Source: JBGAPH01 sp046349955
Lineage (GTDB): Bacteria > Planctomycetota > Planctomycetia > Pirellulales > JBGAPH01
Direction of reading: 5' to 3'
Assembly: GCA_046349955.1 (NCBI GenBank)
Contig: JAXMBI010000001.1
Coordinates: forward strand, 372,001-436,000
Length of the DNA: 64,000 nucleotides
The notes under the pieces: model-generated
What the model was told of the DNA's origin: nothing
Databases searched by the model: none
What the model saw: only the letters and a program-made list of their open reading frames with translations
Shown: one piece after another, positions 57,679-64,000 of the stretch
Layout: every line of letters begins with the position of its first letter
Numbering within the stretch: the stretch's first letter is position 1
Translations under genes and position numbers: made by a program

Positions 57679-57710
57679 CTACCAACAGAGAGGCCGACCG
57701 GCGAGACGGT

Positions 57711-58001
57711 TCAGTCGCCCAGCACCGCCGGCACCAGGTAGAACTGCTGGTTGTGGGCCGGGGCATTCGCGAGCGCGGCTTCGCGCGGCAGGCTGGGACG
57801 AAGCTCGTCGGCGCGGAATACATTGCGCAGCTCGAGGGCATGCGCCATCGGCTCGACGTTCTCGGTGTCCAACTCGCCGAGCGATTCTACGTAACCCACG
57901 ATCGCCCCGAGCTGAGTCGTCATTGTGTCGAGCTCGGTCGGCGTCAGCCTAAGCCGCGCGAGCAGCGAGATCTTTTCGACTTCGGCGCGAGACAGGCTCA
58001 T
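57711..58001 (-). CDS. gatC: Aspartyl/glutamyl-tRNA amidotransferase subunit C
   Basis: 96 residues. Small GatC that wraps around GatA and stabilises the complex: 'VEKISLLARLRLTPTELD', 'VGYVESLGELDTENVEPM' and 'RADELRPSL'. ATG 58001, 6 bp after the rpmB stop, so rpmB and gatC are likely in one transcript. Confidence 0.95.
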   Translation of the reverse strand: MSLSRAEVEKISLLARLRLTPTELDTMTTQLGAIVGYVESLGELDTENVEPMAHALELRNVFRADELRPSLPREAALANAPAHNQQFYLVPAVLGD

Positions 58002-58007
58002 GCGAGA

Positions 58008-58289
58008 CTACTTCTTGGCGGCCGTCTTCTCGTGGGCGGGCAGCTTGAAGGGCTGGGCGCGGATCAACTTGGTGATGGCGCCCGAGCGAATGCACTGGGT
58101 GCAAACCCGCTTCGTCTTGTTCGTGCCGTTCTCGGTGACGCGGACGTTCTGCAGGTTGGGCAGAAACTGCCGGCGGGCGATGCCCGTGACCTTGGTGCCC
58201 ACCCCGCCCAGGTACTTGGCCTTACCGCGGATGGTCACGGAGTTGCCCATGACAGGCTTCTTGCCACAGATCTCACATTGCTTGGCCAT
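58008..58289 (-). CDS. rpmB: 50S ribosomal protein L28
   Basis: 93 residues from ATG 58289. 'MAKQCEICGKKPVMGNSV' and 'RVCTQCIRSG' supply two CxxC pairs, the zinc-binding (C+) form of L28; 'RRQFLPNLQNVRV' is the family core. Longer open frame to 58916 contains no L28-like residues and is rejected. Confidence 0.95.
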   Translation of the reverse strand: MAKQCEICGKKPVMGNSVTIRGKAKYLGGVGTKVTGIARRQFLPNLQNVRVTENGTNKTKRVCTQCIRSGAITKLIRAQPFKLPAHEKTAAKK

Positions 58290-58402
58290 GACGCCGCGTA
58301 TCCAGAAAGGGCGAAACAGGGAGTTTTGAGAATCCCTAAGTATAGAGGCCCAAGAGGCCTTCGCAAGGCCAATCGATGCAGTGATGGGGGTGGTCCAGCC
58401 AA

Positions 58403-58681
58403 CTAACCCGACCGGCCGGCTTCGGAGCGCAACCCGAACTGAGCCCGCCAGTTCTCTTCGTAGCGGCGCGAGAAGATCAACTGAATCCGCTCGGCCCGAT
58501 CGACGCCGGGGCCGGCGAGCACCGCGAGCGCTTCCCCGATGCGCACGAGCCGGGTATCGGCCGCAACGTTCCCCTCCGAACGTTCGATCCGGTCGAGGGC
58601 GGCGGCGGCTTGCAGTAGCCGGGCACGAATTTCCAGGAACTCGCGGTCCAGGCACTCGCTGGCCGGCAGGGGGCTCGACAT
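58403..58681 (-). CDS. Small helical protein, unknown function
   Basis: 92 residues from ATG 58681. Entirely charged helices (residues 10-45, 50-85) with no motif or export signal; resembles small conserved bacterial helical proteins of unknown role. It is 113 bp upstream of rpmB on the same strand. Short and unrecognised, so only moderate support. Confidence 0.5.
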   Translation of the reverse strand: MSSPLPASECLDREFLEIRARLLQAAAALDRIERSEGNVAADTRLVRIGEALAVLAGPGVDRAERIQLIFSRRYEENWRAQFGLRSEAGRSG

Positions 58682-58946
58682 GGCGGACGACCTCAGGGGC
58701 GGTGGCGGTCAGGACGAGAGCTTGGCGGGCGAAGAACGCGGCCCGATCGGTCCTTCGCTTTCTAGTGTCGTGACGAGAGGAACGGGAATCAAGCACCGAG
58801 TCGCTCGCCAGCCCTCGATCTCTCCGGCCGACGGCCCTTCGCCGCAATCGGCCGCGGCGAGCGACTCTGGTCAGCGGTTCGCGACGGAAGTACACTCCGC
58901 CAAGGTGTCTGTGCATCGTTTCCCCGTTGGCTGGAGTTGGCTCGTC

Positions 58947-59312
58947 ATGTCGGAAGCAGCGGCGAATGAATCGGGTTCGCAGTCGTCGGTGCTCAGCCCC
59001 CTGCGAATCCTTCTCTTGGCCGTGCTCGTCTTGGGGGGCGCGGCGCTGCTCTTCGACCTACGGTCGCGGCGCGCTGCCGACGCCGCCTTCGCCAAGGTTC
59101 CCAAAAACCTGAACGAAGGTCCGGAGGAGGTGGCCAAACTGATCGGCCGCGAACCCAATGAAACCGTGACCAAGGGCACGCGAAAGATCTATATCTGGCG
59201 TTGGCCCGGCGTATTCAAGGCCTACACGATTCAAGCCTACTTCGGCGACGAAGATCCCAAACGCCTGCTGCAGGCCACCATCAACGAGCCGGAAACGCCC
59301 AAGGCGGAATAG
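58947..59312 (+). CDS. Membrane-anchored small protein, unknown function
   Basis: 121 residues from ATG 58947 (MSEAAANESGSQSSVLSPLR). One membrane helix (about 18-38), then a soluble ~80-residue domain with 'EGPEEVAKLIGREPNETVTK' and a Trp-containing beta hairpin (YIWRWPGVFKAYTIQAYFG). The longer frame from 58539 is unlikely: it overlaps the neighbour and lacks a start context. Confidence 0.6.
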   Translation: MSEAAANESGSQSSVLSPLRILLLAVLVLGGAALLFDLRSRRAADAAFAKVPKNLNEGPEEVAKLIGREPNETVTKGTRKIYIWRWPGVFKAYTIQAYFGDEDPKRLLQATINEPETPKAE

Positions 59313-59483
59313 CGCCGCCGCGCAGCTTGGCCCAGGAACGCAGCTAGTTCGAGCCCGCTCAGCTCTCTAAGTTGAGCGTATCGCCGCGGCCAAACGCTCG
59401 TCGTTGCCGCGCAAGCTTCAATTCGCAGGCGCGTTGTTCCTCGCCTGCCGATCCTTCTCAATTGCTCGGGGAAAGGGGTTCTC

Positions 59484-59747
59484 ATGGGAAAGATGACGGC
59501 TGCGCAGCTGCGCGCGCTGCTTGCGCCCGCGCTCTCGATCGCAGGGACCGTGGCGGCGCTCACGCCCACCAAAGTCGACGATTCGATCGTGCTGGGCGTG
59601 CAAAAGGTGAGCGAGAACGACACCGCGATCAACGTCGTGGTGAGTCTGATCAACCGCTTGGCAGGGACGCTGGAAGCGAAGAAGGGGCAACTCGGGCCGG
59701 ACGACGTGGCGGCGATTCACGCGGCGCTGGAAACGTTGCCCTGCTAG
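59484..59747 (+). CDS. Small unknown protein, first of a small-gene cassette
   Basis: 87 residues from ATG 59484 (MGKMTAAQLRALLAPALS). Two amphipathic helices with a short hydrophobic middle; no motif. It begins a tight run of same-strand small genes to 63983. Confidence 0.5.
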   Translation: MGKMTAAQLRALLAPALSIAGTVAALTPTKVDDSIVLGVQKVSENDTAINVVVSLINRLAGTLEAKKGQLGPDDVAAIHAALETLPC

Positions 59748-59814
59748 AGCCGCGCGGCGCCAAGGCCTCGGGGGACTTTCGTCCCCCGCTCGCCTATTTG
59801 GGAGGAGGTGATCT

Positions 59815-60237
59815 GTGGATTGGGCCAATATGTGGCCGTGGATCGCGGCGGCCGTAGCGCTGCTGCTGGCAACCAATGGGGGCGGCGGCTTGGGGGGCGT
59901 GCTCAAGCAGCTCCTCTCGTTCCTGGGGCTCGACAAGTTGGCCGGCGGCGGCGGGACGATTCCGCCCGGCACGCTCAAGGCGCTCGAGGACGGCGCAGCC
60001 AAGGTGGCCGACGAGGCGGGCGGGCTGCTGAAGAGCCGCGCCGCCCTCGACGGCGTGATCGACGATCTGGGCAAGTCGGCGGCCCACCAGCACGACATGG
60101 CCACCGTGCCGGGCCGCGTGGCCTGCTACGACTGCTTGGCGAGTTGGCTGAGCGCTAACGGGGCGGCTGACCTGGCCACCGAACTCGATGGCAAGGTGCT
60201 GCCGCGGCTCGTGAAACGGGAGGTGGCGAGTAGCTAG
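59815..60237 (+). CDS. Small membrane-anchored protein, unknown function
   Basis: 140 residues from GTG 59815, with GGAGG 11 nt upstream. N-terminal hydrophobic helix (about 7-20), then a Gly-rich linker and helical soluble domain with 'ACYDCL' (CxxC). Its last codons (VASS*) are supplied by a repeated element (see 60229). Unknown family. Confidence 0.55.
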   Translation: MDWANMWPWIAAAVALLLATNGGGGLGGVLKQLLSFLGLDKLAGGGGTIPPGTLKALEDGAAKVADEAGGLLKSRAALDGVIDDLGKSAAHQHDMATVPGRVACYDCLASWLSANGAADLATELDGKVLPRLVKREVASS

Positions 60238-60297
60238 TAGCTGGTAGCCAGTAGCCGGTGGCCAGAAGGTGTTTGGCCACCAGCCATGAGCTACAAG
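60229..60297. repeat. TAGTAGCTGGTAGCC-type intergenic repeat overlapping a gene end
   Basis: The text GAGTAGCTAGTAGCTGGTAG and the later CCAGCCATGAGCTACAAG form an imperfect inverted repeat; the inner GGTGGCCA (60257-60264) pairs with TGGCCACC (60274-60281). Its left end includes the stop codon of the preceding gene, and its right arm overlaps an in-frame ATG for the following gene. Wording characteristic of dispersed intergenic repeats. Confidence 0.6.
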
Positions 60298-60318
60298 CCG
60301 CAAGCTCTCCGAAAACCC

Positions 60319-60825
60319 ATGGATCAACCCAATTACACGCTTCGCTGGCTGGCCGTGGGGCTCGTGCTGTTCGGGCTCTACCAGGGGAACGGCGGCAAAT
60401 TGCCGTTTCCGCTGCCGGGCCCGGCGCCGGCCCCCAGCATGCCGATTGCCGCGCCGCCTGCCGACCTGCAGGCGGCGGTTTCTCAGGTGGCCAGCCTGGC
60501 GAAGGGCTTTCCGGCCGACGCCGTCGCGGCCGCCCCGCTCTATCTGGCGCAGGCCAAGCTGATCGAGGCCGACGGCGCCTCTGCAACGGGTGGCAGCCTG
60601 CTGAAAACGACCGACAGCCTGCGCCAGCTCAACACGCGCTCGGGGGGCCTGCTCTTTACGGCGCAGGGCTGGAAAGGCAAGCACCCGGAAATGGGCGCCG
60701 CGATCGATGCGGCGTTCACCCAAGCGATGGGCGGAACCGACAACAAAACGCTCGACGCGGCGCTCCGGCAACGGGCCGCCGCGGCCTGGCGGGCGATTGC
60801 TTGGGCGTTGAGCGGGGGAAATTGA
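60319..60825 (+). CDS. Membrane-anchored proline-rich-linker protein, unknown function
   Basis: 168 residues from ATG 60319 (MDQPNYTLRWLAVGLVLFGL). One membrane helix, a Pro/Ala linker (LPGPAPAPSMPIAAPP), then a soluble helical domain. An in-frame ATG at 60286 is less likely because it falls within the preceding repeat. No family recognised. Confidence 0.55.
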   Translation: MDQPNYTLRWLAVGLVLFGLYQGNGGKLPFPLPGPAPAPSMPIAAPPADLQAAVSQVASLAKGFPADAVAAAPLYLAQAKLIEADGASATGGSLLKTTDSLRQLNTRSGGLLFTAQGWKGKHPEMGAAIDAAFTQAMGGTDNKTLDAALRQRAAAAWRAIAWALSGGN

Positions 60826-60905
60826 CCGCGGAGACGCGGAGGCGCGGAGAGGACAAGAGAGAGATCTGCTTTTGCATTTTCTCCGCGCCTCCGCGTCTCC
60901 ACGGT
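60825..60905. repeat. Complete GGAGACGCGGAG inverted repeat (copy 1)
   Basis: Two 26-bp arms: ACCGCGGAGACGCGGAGG... at 60825-60850 and its reverse complement at 60880-60905, one mismatch in 26. The loop contains GGACAAGAGAGAGAT. The right end, GGTGAAAA, is followed at once by the start region of the esterase gene. Confidence 0.85.
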
Positions 60906-60927
60906 GAAAAAAGGATCCATAGCTGCC

Positions 60928-61617
60928 ATGCCCAAGATCACGTTTCAAATCCCGTTCGGCGGCCTGGTGCGCGAGTGCACGGTGTTCGTCCCCTCGAGCT
61001 ATGCCGGCAAGCCCACGCCCGCGGTGCTGGGCTTCCATGCCGGCCTGACGAGCGGCGAATTCTTCGAGCGGCAGACGCAGTTCTCTCGTTTGGCCGAGCG
61101 GCAGGGCGTTTTGGTGGCCTATCCCGAGGGCACGGGCCACTGGCAGACCTGGAACGCCGGGCATTGTTGCGGCTGGGCCCAGATGGAAGACGTCGACGAC
61201 GTGGGCTTCGTGGCCCGCCTGCTCGATGAGCTGGCGGCGCGCTACAACGTGGCCCAGTTCTTTGCGACTGGCTTCTCGAACGGCGCCTGCCTTTGCCACC
61301 GGCTGGGTTGCGAGATCCCCAGCCGGTTCGCCGCGATCGCCGTGGTCTCGGGCAGCATGTGGGAGCGGCTCACGCCGCCGCAGAGCCTGCCGGTGTTCAT
61401 CACCCACGGCCTGGCCGACCAGAACATCCCCTGGGCCGGCGGCGTCGGCCGCGTGGCGATGCAGAAGATCAACCACCAGGCGGGGCAGGAGACGGTCGAC
61501 AAGTGGGAGGCTGCCCAGTCGCGGGTGCTACTTGTTTTGCACCACTGGGGCCACGTGTGGCTGCCGGGCACGACGGAATCGGTTTGGGACTTTTTCAGCA
61601 AGCAACCGGCCATTTGA
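60928..61617 (+). CDS. PHB depolymerase/LpqC-like esterase
   Basis: 229 residues from ATG 60928 (MPKITFQIPFGGLVRECTVF). Alpha/beta hydrolase of the polyhydroxybutyrate depolymerase/feruloyl esterase type: nucleophile Ser117 in GFSNG (normally GxSxG), probable Asp164 in 'HGLADQNIPW' and the catalytic His in 'HWGHVWLPG'. No signal peptide, unlike most family members. An upstream ATG at 60904 falls within the repeat. Confidence 0.8.
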   Translation: MPKITFQIPFGGLVRECTVFVPSSYAGKPTPAVLGFHAGLTSGEFFERQTQFSRLAERQGVLVAYPEGTGHWQTWNAGHCCGWAQMEDVDDVGFVARLLDELAARYNVAQFFATGFSNGACLCHRLGCEIPSRFAAIAVVSGSMWERLTPPQSLPVFITHGLADQNIPWAGGVGRVAMQKINHQAGQETVDKWEAAQSRVLLVLHHWGHVWLPGTTESVWDFFSKQPAI

Positions 61618-61696
61618 ACCACGGAGACACGGAGGCACGGAGAGGACAAGAGGGAGATTTTTGTGGCATGTCTCCGTGTCTCCGTGTCTCCGTGGT
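61618..61696. repeat. Complete GGAGACACGGAG inverted repeat (copy 2)
   Basis: 26-bp arms ACCACGGAGACACGGAGG... at 61618-61643 and its reverse complement at 61671-61696, one mismatch. Loop contains GGACAAGAGGGAGAT, very like copy 1. Ends in GGTGAAAGAAAACC directly before the ATG at 61708. Confidence 0.85.
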
Positions 61697-61707
61697 GAAA
61701 GAAAACC

Positions 61708-61926
61708 ATGACCCAAGAGCAGCCCCAACAACCGAGCGAGGCCAGCGCCCTGCTGCTGCGGATCGGCCGTTTCTTCGTGCGGCAGAAGCCGCTGGGCGTG
61801 GGCTTTCAGATCTGCCGGCTCGACGAGGCGGCCGTGACCGTGCTCGAGGAGCGGCTCTCGCTGGCGATCGCCGAGGTCCGCTGCCGCCAGCTCGCGCGGC
61901 TCGATTCCGTTTCCGATCCAAACTGA
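61708..61926 (+). CDS. Small unknown protein
   Basis: 72 residues from ATG 61708. Short, no signal peptide; a helix ('ASALLLRIGRFFVRQKPL') with a beta hairpin. It lies between two copies of the repeat and has a proper start after copy 2, which supports it as a gene, but the function is unknown. Confidence 0.45.
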   Translation: MTQEQPQQPSEASALLLRIGRFFVRQKPLGVGFQICRLDEAAVTVLEERLSLAIAEVRCRQLARLDSVSDPN

Positions 61927-62004
61927 ACGGCGGAGGCGCAGAGGCGCGGAAAAAATGCAAAAGAAAATCTCTCTCTCCTCTCCGCGTCTCCGCGTCTCGG
62001 CGGT
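61927..62004. repeat. GGAGACGCGGAG-type inverted repeat (copy 3, more divergent)
   Basis: Arms ACGGCGGAGGCGCAGAGGCG at 61927 onward and the reverse-complement arm ending GGCGGT at 62004, about five mismatches in 24. Loop is AT-richer. Ends in GGTGAAAAACAACC before the ATG at 62016. Confidence 0.75.
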
Positions 62005-62015
62005 GAAAAACAACC

Positions 62016-63011
62016 ATGCCTAACTTACCCCGCGGTTTTCAGGCCTGGCCGCACGACGCCGTGGATCTCGAGCCCGGCGACATTGCCCGGATCTACGCGC
62101 AGGGTTTCGCCGGCGCATTGCCCAACGCGGCCGATCGCGAGCAGATTGCCAGCCAGAACGACGGCAACTTCGCCGATGCGGCGCAGAGCTACGGCTTGGC
62201 CGGGACCGGCGAAGGCAAGCTCTCGCTGCCGTTCCTGTCGGTGCTCAAGTTCAGCCGGGAAAAATACTCGGTCGCGCAGAAGACGGGCGACTGTGTGAGC
62301 CACGGCACGCGCAACGCGCTCGACGTCAGCCGCGCCGTGCAGATCGACATCAAGGGGCAGCCCGAGGAATGGGGCGAGGACGCGGCCACCGAAACGATCT
62401 ACTGGGGGCGCGGGCATAGCGGCCAAGGGGCGAGCTGCTCGACGCTGGCCAAGTTCGTACAGAGCCGCGGCGGGATTTTGCTGCGGCTGCAGTACCCCGA
62501 CCTGGGCCTCGATCTGCGGAGCTACAACTGGCAGACCGGCGCCAACGGCAGCAAGGGGCCGCCCGACAAAGTGCTCGAGGAGATGCGCAAGCACCAGGTG
62601 CAAACCGTCTCCTACATCGACCCCGCGAACGATCCGCTGGCCCAGGCCCGCGATGCCCTGGCCAACGGCTATGGGATCTCCTGCTGCTCGGGCTACGGCT
62701 TCTCGAGCACGCGCGACAGCGACGGCATCGCCCGCCGGCAAGGTTCGTGGTCGCACTGCATGGCCTGGACCGCAGTCGACGATCGTGAGGAGACCAAGCA
62801 GAAGCACGGGGGGCCGCTCTTCTTGGTGCAGAACTCCTGGGGCTACAACTGGATCGGCGGCCCCAAGGTGAATCAGCAGCCCGACGGATCGTTTTGGATC
62901 AAGCCAAACGACGCCTTGGGCATTCTCAAGAGCGACGGCTCTTTCGTCCTCTCGAACATCCGCGGCTTCCCGGCGCGGAAGCTTCCCGACTACGGCACCA
63001 ACTACTGGTAG
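62016..63011 (+). CDS. Papain-like (C1A) cysteine protease
   Basis: 331 residues. Papain-type triad: Cys93 (KTGDCVSHG), oxyanion Gln88, His247 (WSHCMAW) and Asn273 (QNSWGYNW). No signal peptide or long inhibitory prodomain, so it is unusual compared with eukaryotic cathepsins; about 80 N-terminal residues precede the catalytic domain. Two extra Cys (223, 224) may form disulphides. Gene start ATG 62016, 12 bp after repeat copy 3. Confidence 0.85.
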   Translation: MPNLPRGFQAWPHDAVDLEPGDIARIYAQGFAGALPNAADREQIASQNDGNFADAAQSYGLAGTGEGKLSLPFLSVLKFSREKYSVAQKTGDCVSHGTRNALDVSRAVQIDIKGQPEEWGEDAATETIYWGRGHSGQGASCSTLAKFVQSRGGILLRLQYPDLGLDLRSYNWQTGANGSKGPPDKVLEEMRKHQVQTVSYIDPANDPLAQARDALANGYGISCCSGYGFSSTRDSDGIARRQGSWSHCMAWTAVDDREETKQKHGGPLFLVQNSWGYNWIGGPKVNQQPDGSFWIKPNDALGILKSDGSFVLSNIRGFPARKLPDYGTNYW

Positions 63012-63016
63012 GACGC

Positions 63017-63475
63017 ATGAGCTTTTGTCTGCAGATCACCGCCGACCTGCCGCAGCTCGAGCGGACCAACGAGCTGCTCGCCGAGATCCTGCGCCAACTC
63101 AAACGCTTCCACCGGCCGCCCGACCCCGAGCGGCCCTTCCCCATTTTCACGGAGATCGCAGACATGCCCGGACGCATTACGTTCAACGTGCAGTTGCCCC
63201 CGGCGCCCGCAAACGGCGACGTGGCCGGCGGCGAGCTGACCGTGAAGATCGGCAACGATATCACGCTCAACCGCACGTTCAGCCCCGGCGATTCGCTGCT
63301 GGTCGACGAGGCCTTTGTGGGGGATCAAAACGCCCCGGTGCAGCTCTCGATCATCTACATCGACGACGCCGGCAACCGCTCTGCCAACCCCGGCGTGTTC
63401 GAGGGGGTGTTGCTCGACACCGTGCCCCCGGCCGACCCCGGAGCGCCGGGCCTGGTGATTACGGGCGAAGTATAG
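63017..63475 (+). CDS. Unknown beta-rich protein
   Basis: 152 residues from ATG 63017. N-terminal helix (LERTNELLAEILRQLKRF) then strands with 'RITFNVQLPPAP', 'LTVKIGNDITLNRTF' and an 'IYIDDAGNRS' pattern suggesting one beta-sandwich domain. Follows the protease gene by 5 bp, so translationally linked. No family recognised. Confidence 0.6.
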   Translation: MSFCLQITADLPQLERTNELLAEILRQLKRFHRPPDPERPFPIFTEIADMPGRITFNVQLPPAPANGDVAGGELTVKIGNDITLNRTFSPGDSLLVDEAFVGDQNAPVQLSIIYIDDAGNRSANPGVFEGVLLDTVPPADPGAPGLVITGEV

Positions 63476-63533
63476 TTCCTGCCTGCGCGTTGTTGCGGAA
63501 TCGTTTGTTGCGAACCTTAGAGGCCCGAAACCC

Positions 63534-63983
63534 ATGAAAACGCTCTCTCTCCTCTTGGCGGCCTGCACGCTGCTGCTGGCGGGCTGCAACCCGCCTGGCC
63601 TGGCCAATCGAGCCGCGGCCGAGGATTACACCGCGGCCGTGGCCGCCGAAGCTGCAGTTGTTTCGTTGGGGGACGGCTCGGCGTCGTCGACGCAGTTGAA
63701 GGCGCCGAGCGGCGCGTTGCAGCTTGCTGCACTGAAAAGCCCGAGTCCCGCGACATGCGCCTGCGGCGAGGGGTGTTCGTGCGCTGCAGAACTTGCGTCG
63801 CTACGAAAGTATCGCGACCAGGCCGAGGCCTTCTTCCGAGCACGAGGCTACCGGGCGAGCGGCAGCCGACACCAACCGAGGCAGCCAGCGGCCGCCTTCA
63901 GCGATGGTTCTTGCGCCAACGGCAGTTGCTCGGTCAGCGGCTCTGGTCGGCCAATGCGGCGCGGTTGGTTTGGACGCCGGTAG
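63534..63983 (+). CDS. Small lipoprotein
   Basis: 149 residues from ATG 63534. Signal peptide with lipobox LLLAGC (Cys18). The mature part has Cys-rich pieces (CACGEGCSCAAE and CANGSCSV) and a Ser/Arg-rich tail. Probably membrane-anchored in the periplasm or outer membrane. It ends the cassette, close to the window's right edge. Confidence 0.65.
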   Translation: MKTLSLLLAACTLLLAGCNPPGLANRAAAEDYTAAVAAEAAVVSLGDGSASSTQLKAPSGALQLAALKSPSPATCACGEGCSCAAELASLRKYRDQAEAFFRARGYRASGSRHQPRQPAAAFSDGSCANGSCSVSGSGRPMRRGWFGRR

Positions 63984-64000
63984 CGACGCGTGGAGTCGGT

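Overview
The window is about 64 kb of high-GC bacterial chromosome. Several lineage marks point to a planctomycete, probably of the Pirellulales type: tandem PEP-CTERM proteins, a 2,314-residue Calx-beta/dockerin protein with the LExRxLLAG N-terminal motif, small secreted proteins with an N-terminal 'SLRTL'-style membrane helix, an oversized SecA, a YCF48-repeat/CBM9 fusion and many HEAT-repeat proteins. WaaA (Kdo transferase) shows that a lipid A-containing outer membrane is made. Most of the window is ordinary chromosome; no CRISPR array, rRNA, transposase or integrase was seen.

Layout. 0-10 kb: a DUF1963-like protein, a small membrane protein, biotin synthase (bioB), tRNA-Leu(GAG) with a clear terminator, a GAF/SpoIIE-type phosphatase with missing metal ligands, primosomal helicase priA with a small upstream gene, and a polytopic membrane protein. 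9.4-17.2 kb: two tandem PEP-CTERM paralogues, then a four-gene chemosensory operon (Hpt-STAS, hybrid CheA with two CheW-like domains and a receiver, CheW, chemoreceptor) without CheB, CheR or CheY. 17.3-22.7 kb: secreted HExxH peptidase, prephenate dehydrogenase, HTH-EIIA fusion, two hypothetical genes and a PhnP-like metallohydrolase. 23-30.5 kb: secA, a DUF2281/PIN toxin-antitoxin pair, waaA, a catalytically dead member of the endonuclease/exonuclease/phosphatase family and a trpG/pabA amidotransferase. 30.5-39.6 kb: two HEAT proteins, the YCF48/CBM9 fusion, an RNase HII-like protein, a SixA-like phosphatase, an ABM monooxygenase and an SRPBCC protein. 39.6-46.5 kb: the giant Calx-beta surface protein. 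47-54.5 kb: secreted proteins and two GT1-family glycosyltransferases flanking a TPR protein. 54.6-58.3 kb: gatB, gatA, gatC and rpmB. 58.4-64 kb: a run of small unrecognised same-strand genes with an esterase and a papain-like protease, separated by a repeated GGAGACGCGGAG inverted repeat.

Recurrent themes. Three enzymes have a preserved fold but lost catalytic residues (SpoIIE-type phosphatase, EEP nuclease, PIG-L-like segment of the YCF48 fusion). Four convergent gene pairs overlap at their stop codons, three of them by sharing a 4-bp CTAG/CTAA. The best candidates for something undescribed are the 59.4-64 kb cassette with its repeat elements, the minimal chemosensory operon with an Hpt-STAS partner, and the pseudo-nuclease. 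All functional calls are by reading motifs; no database search was run.
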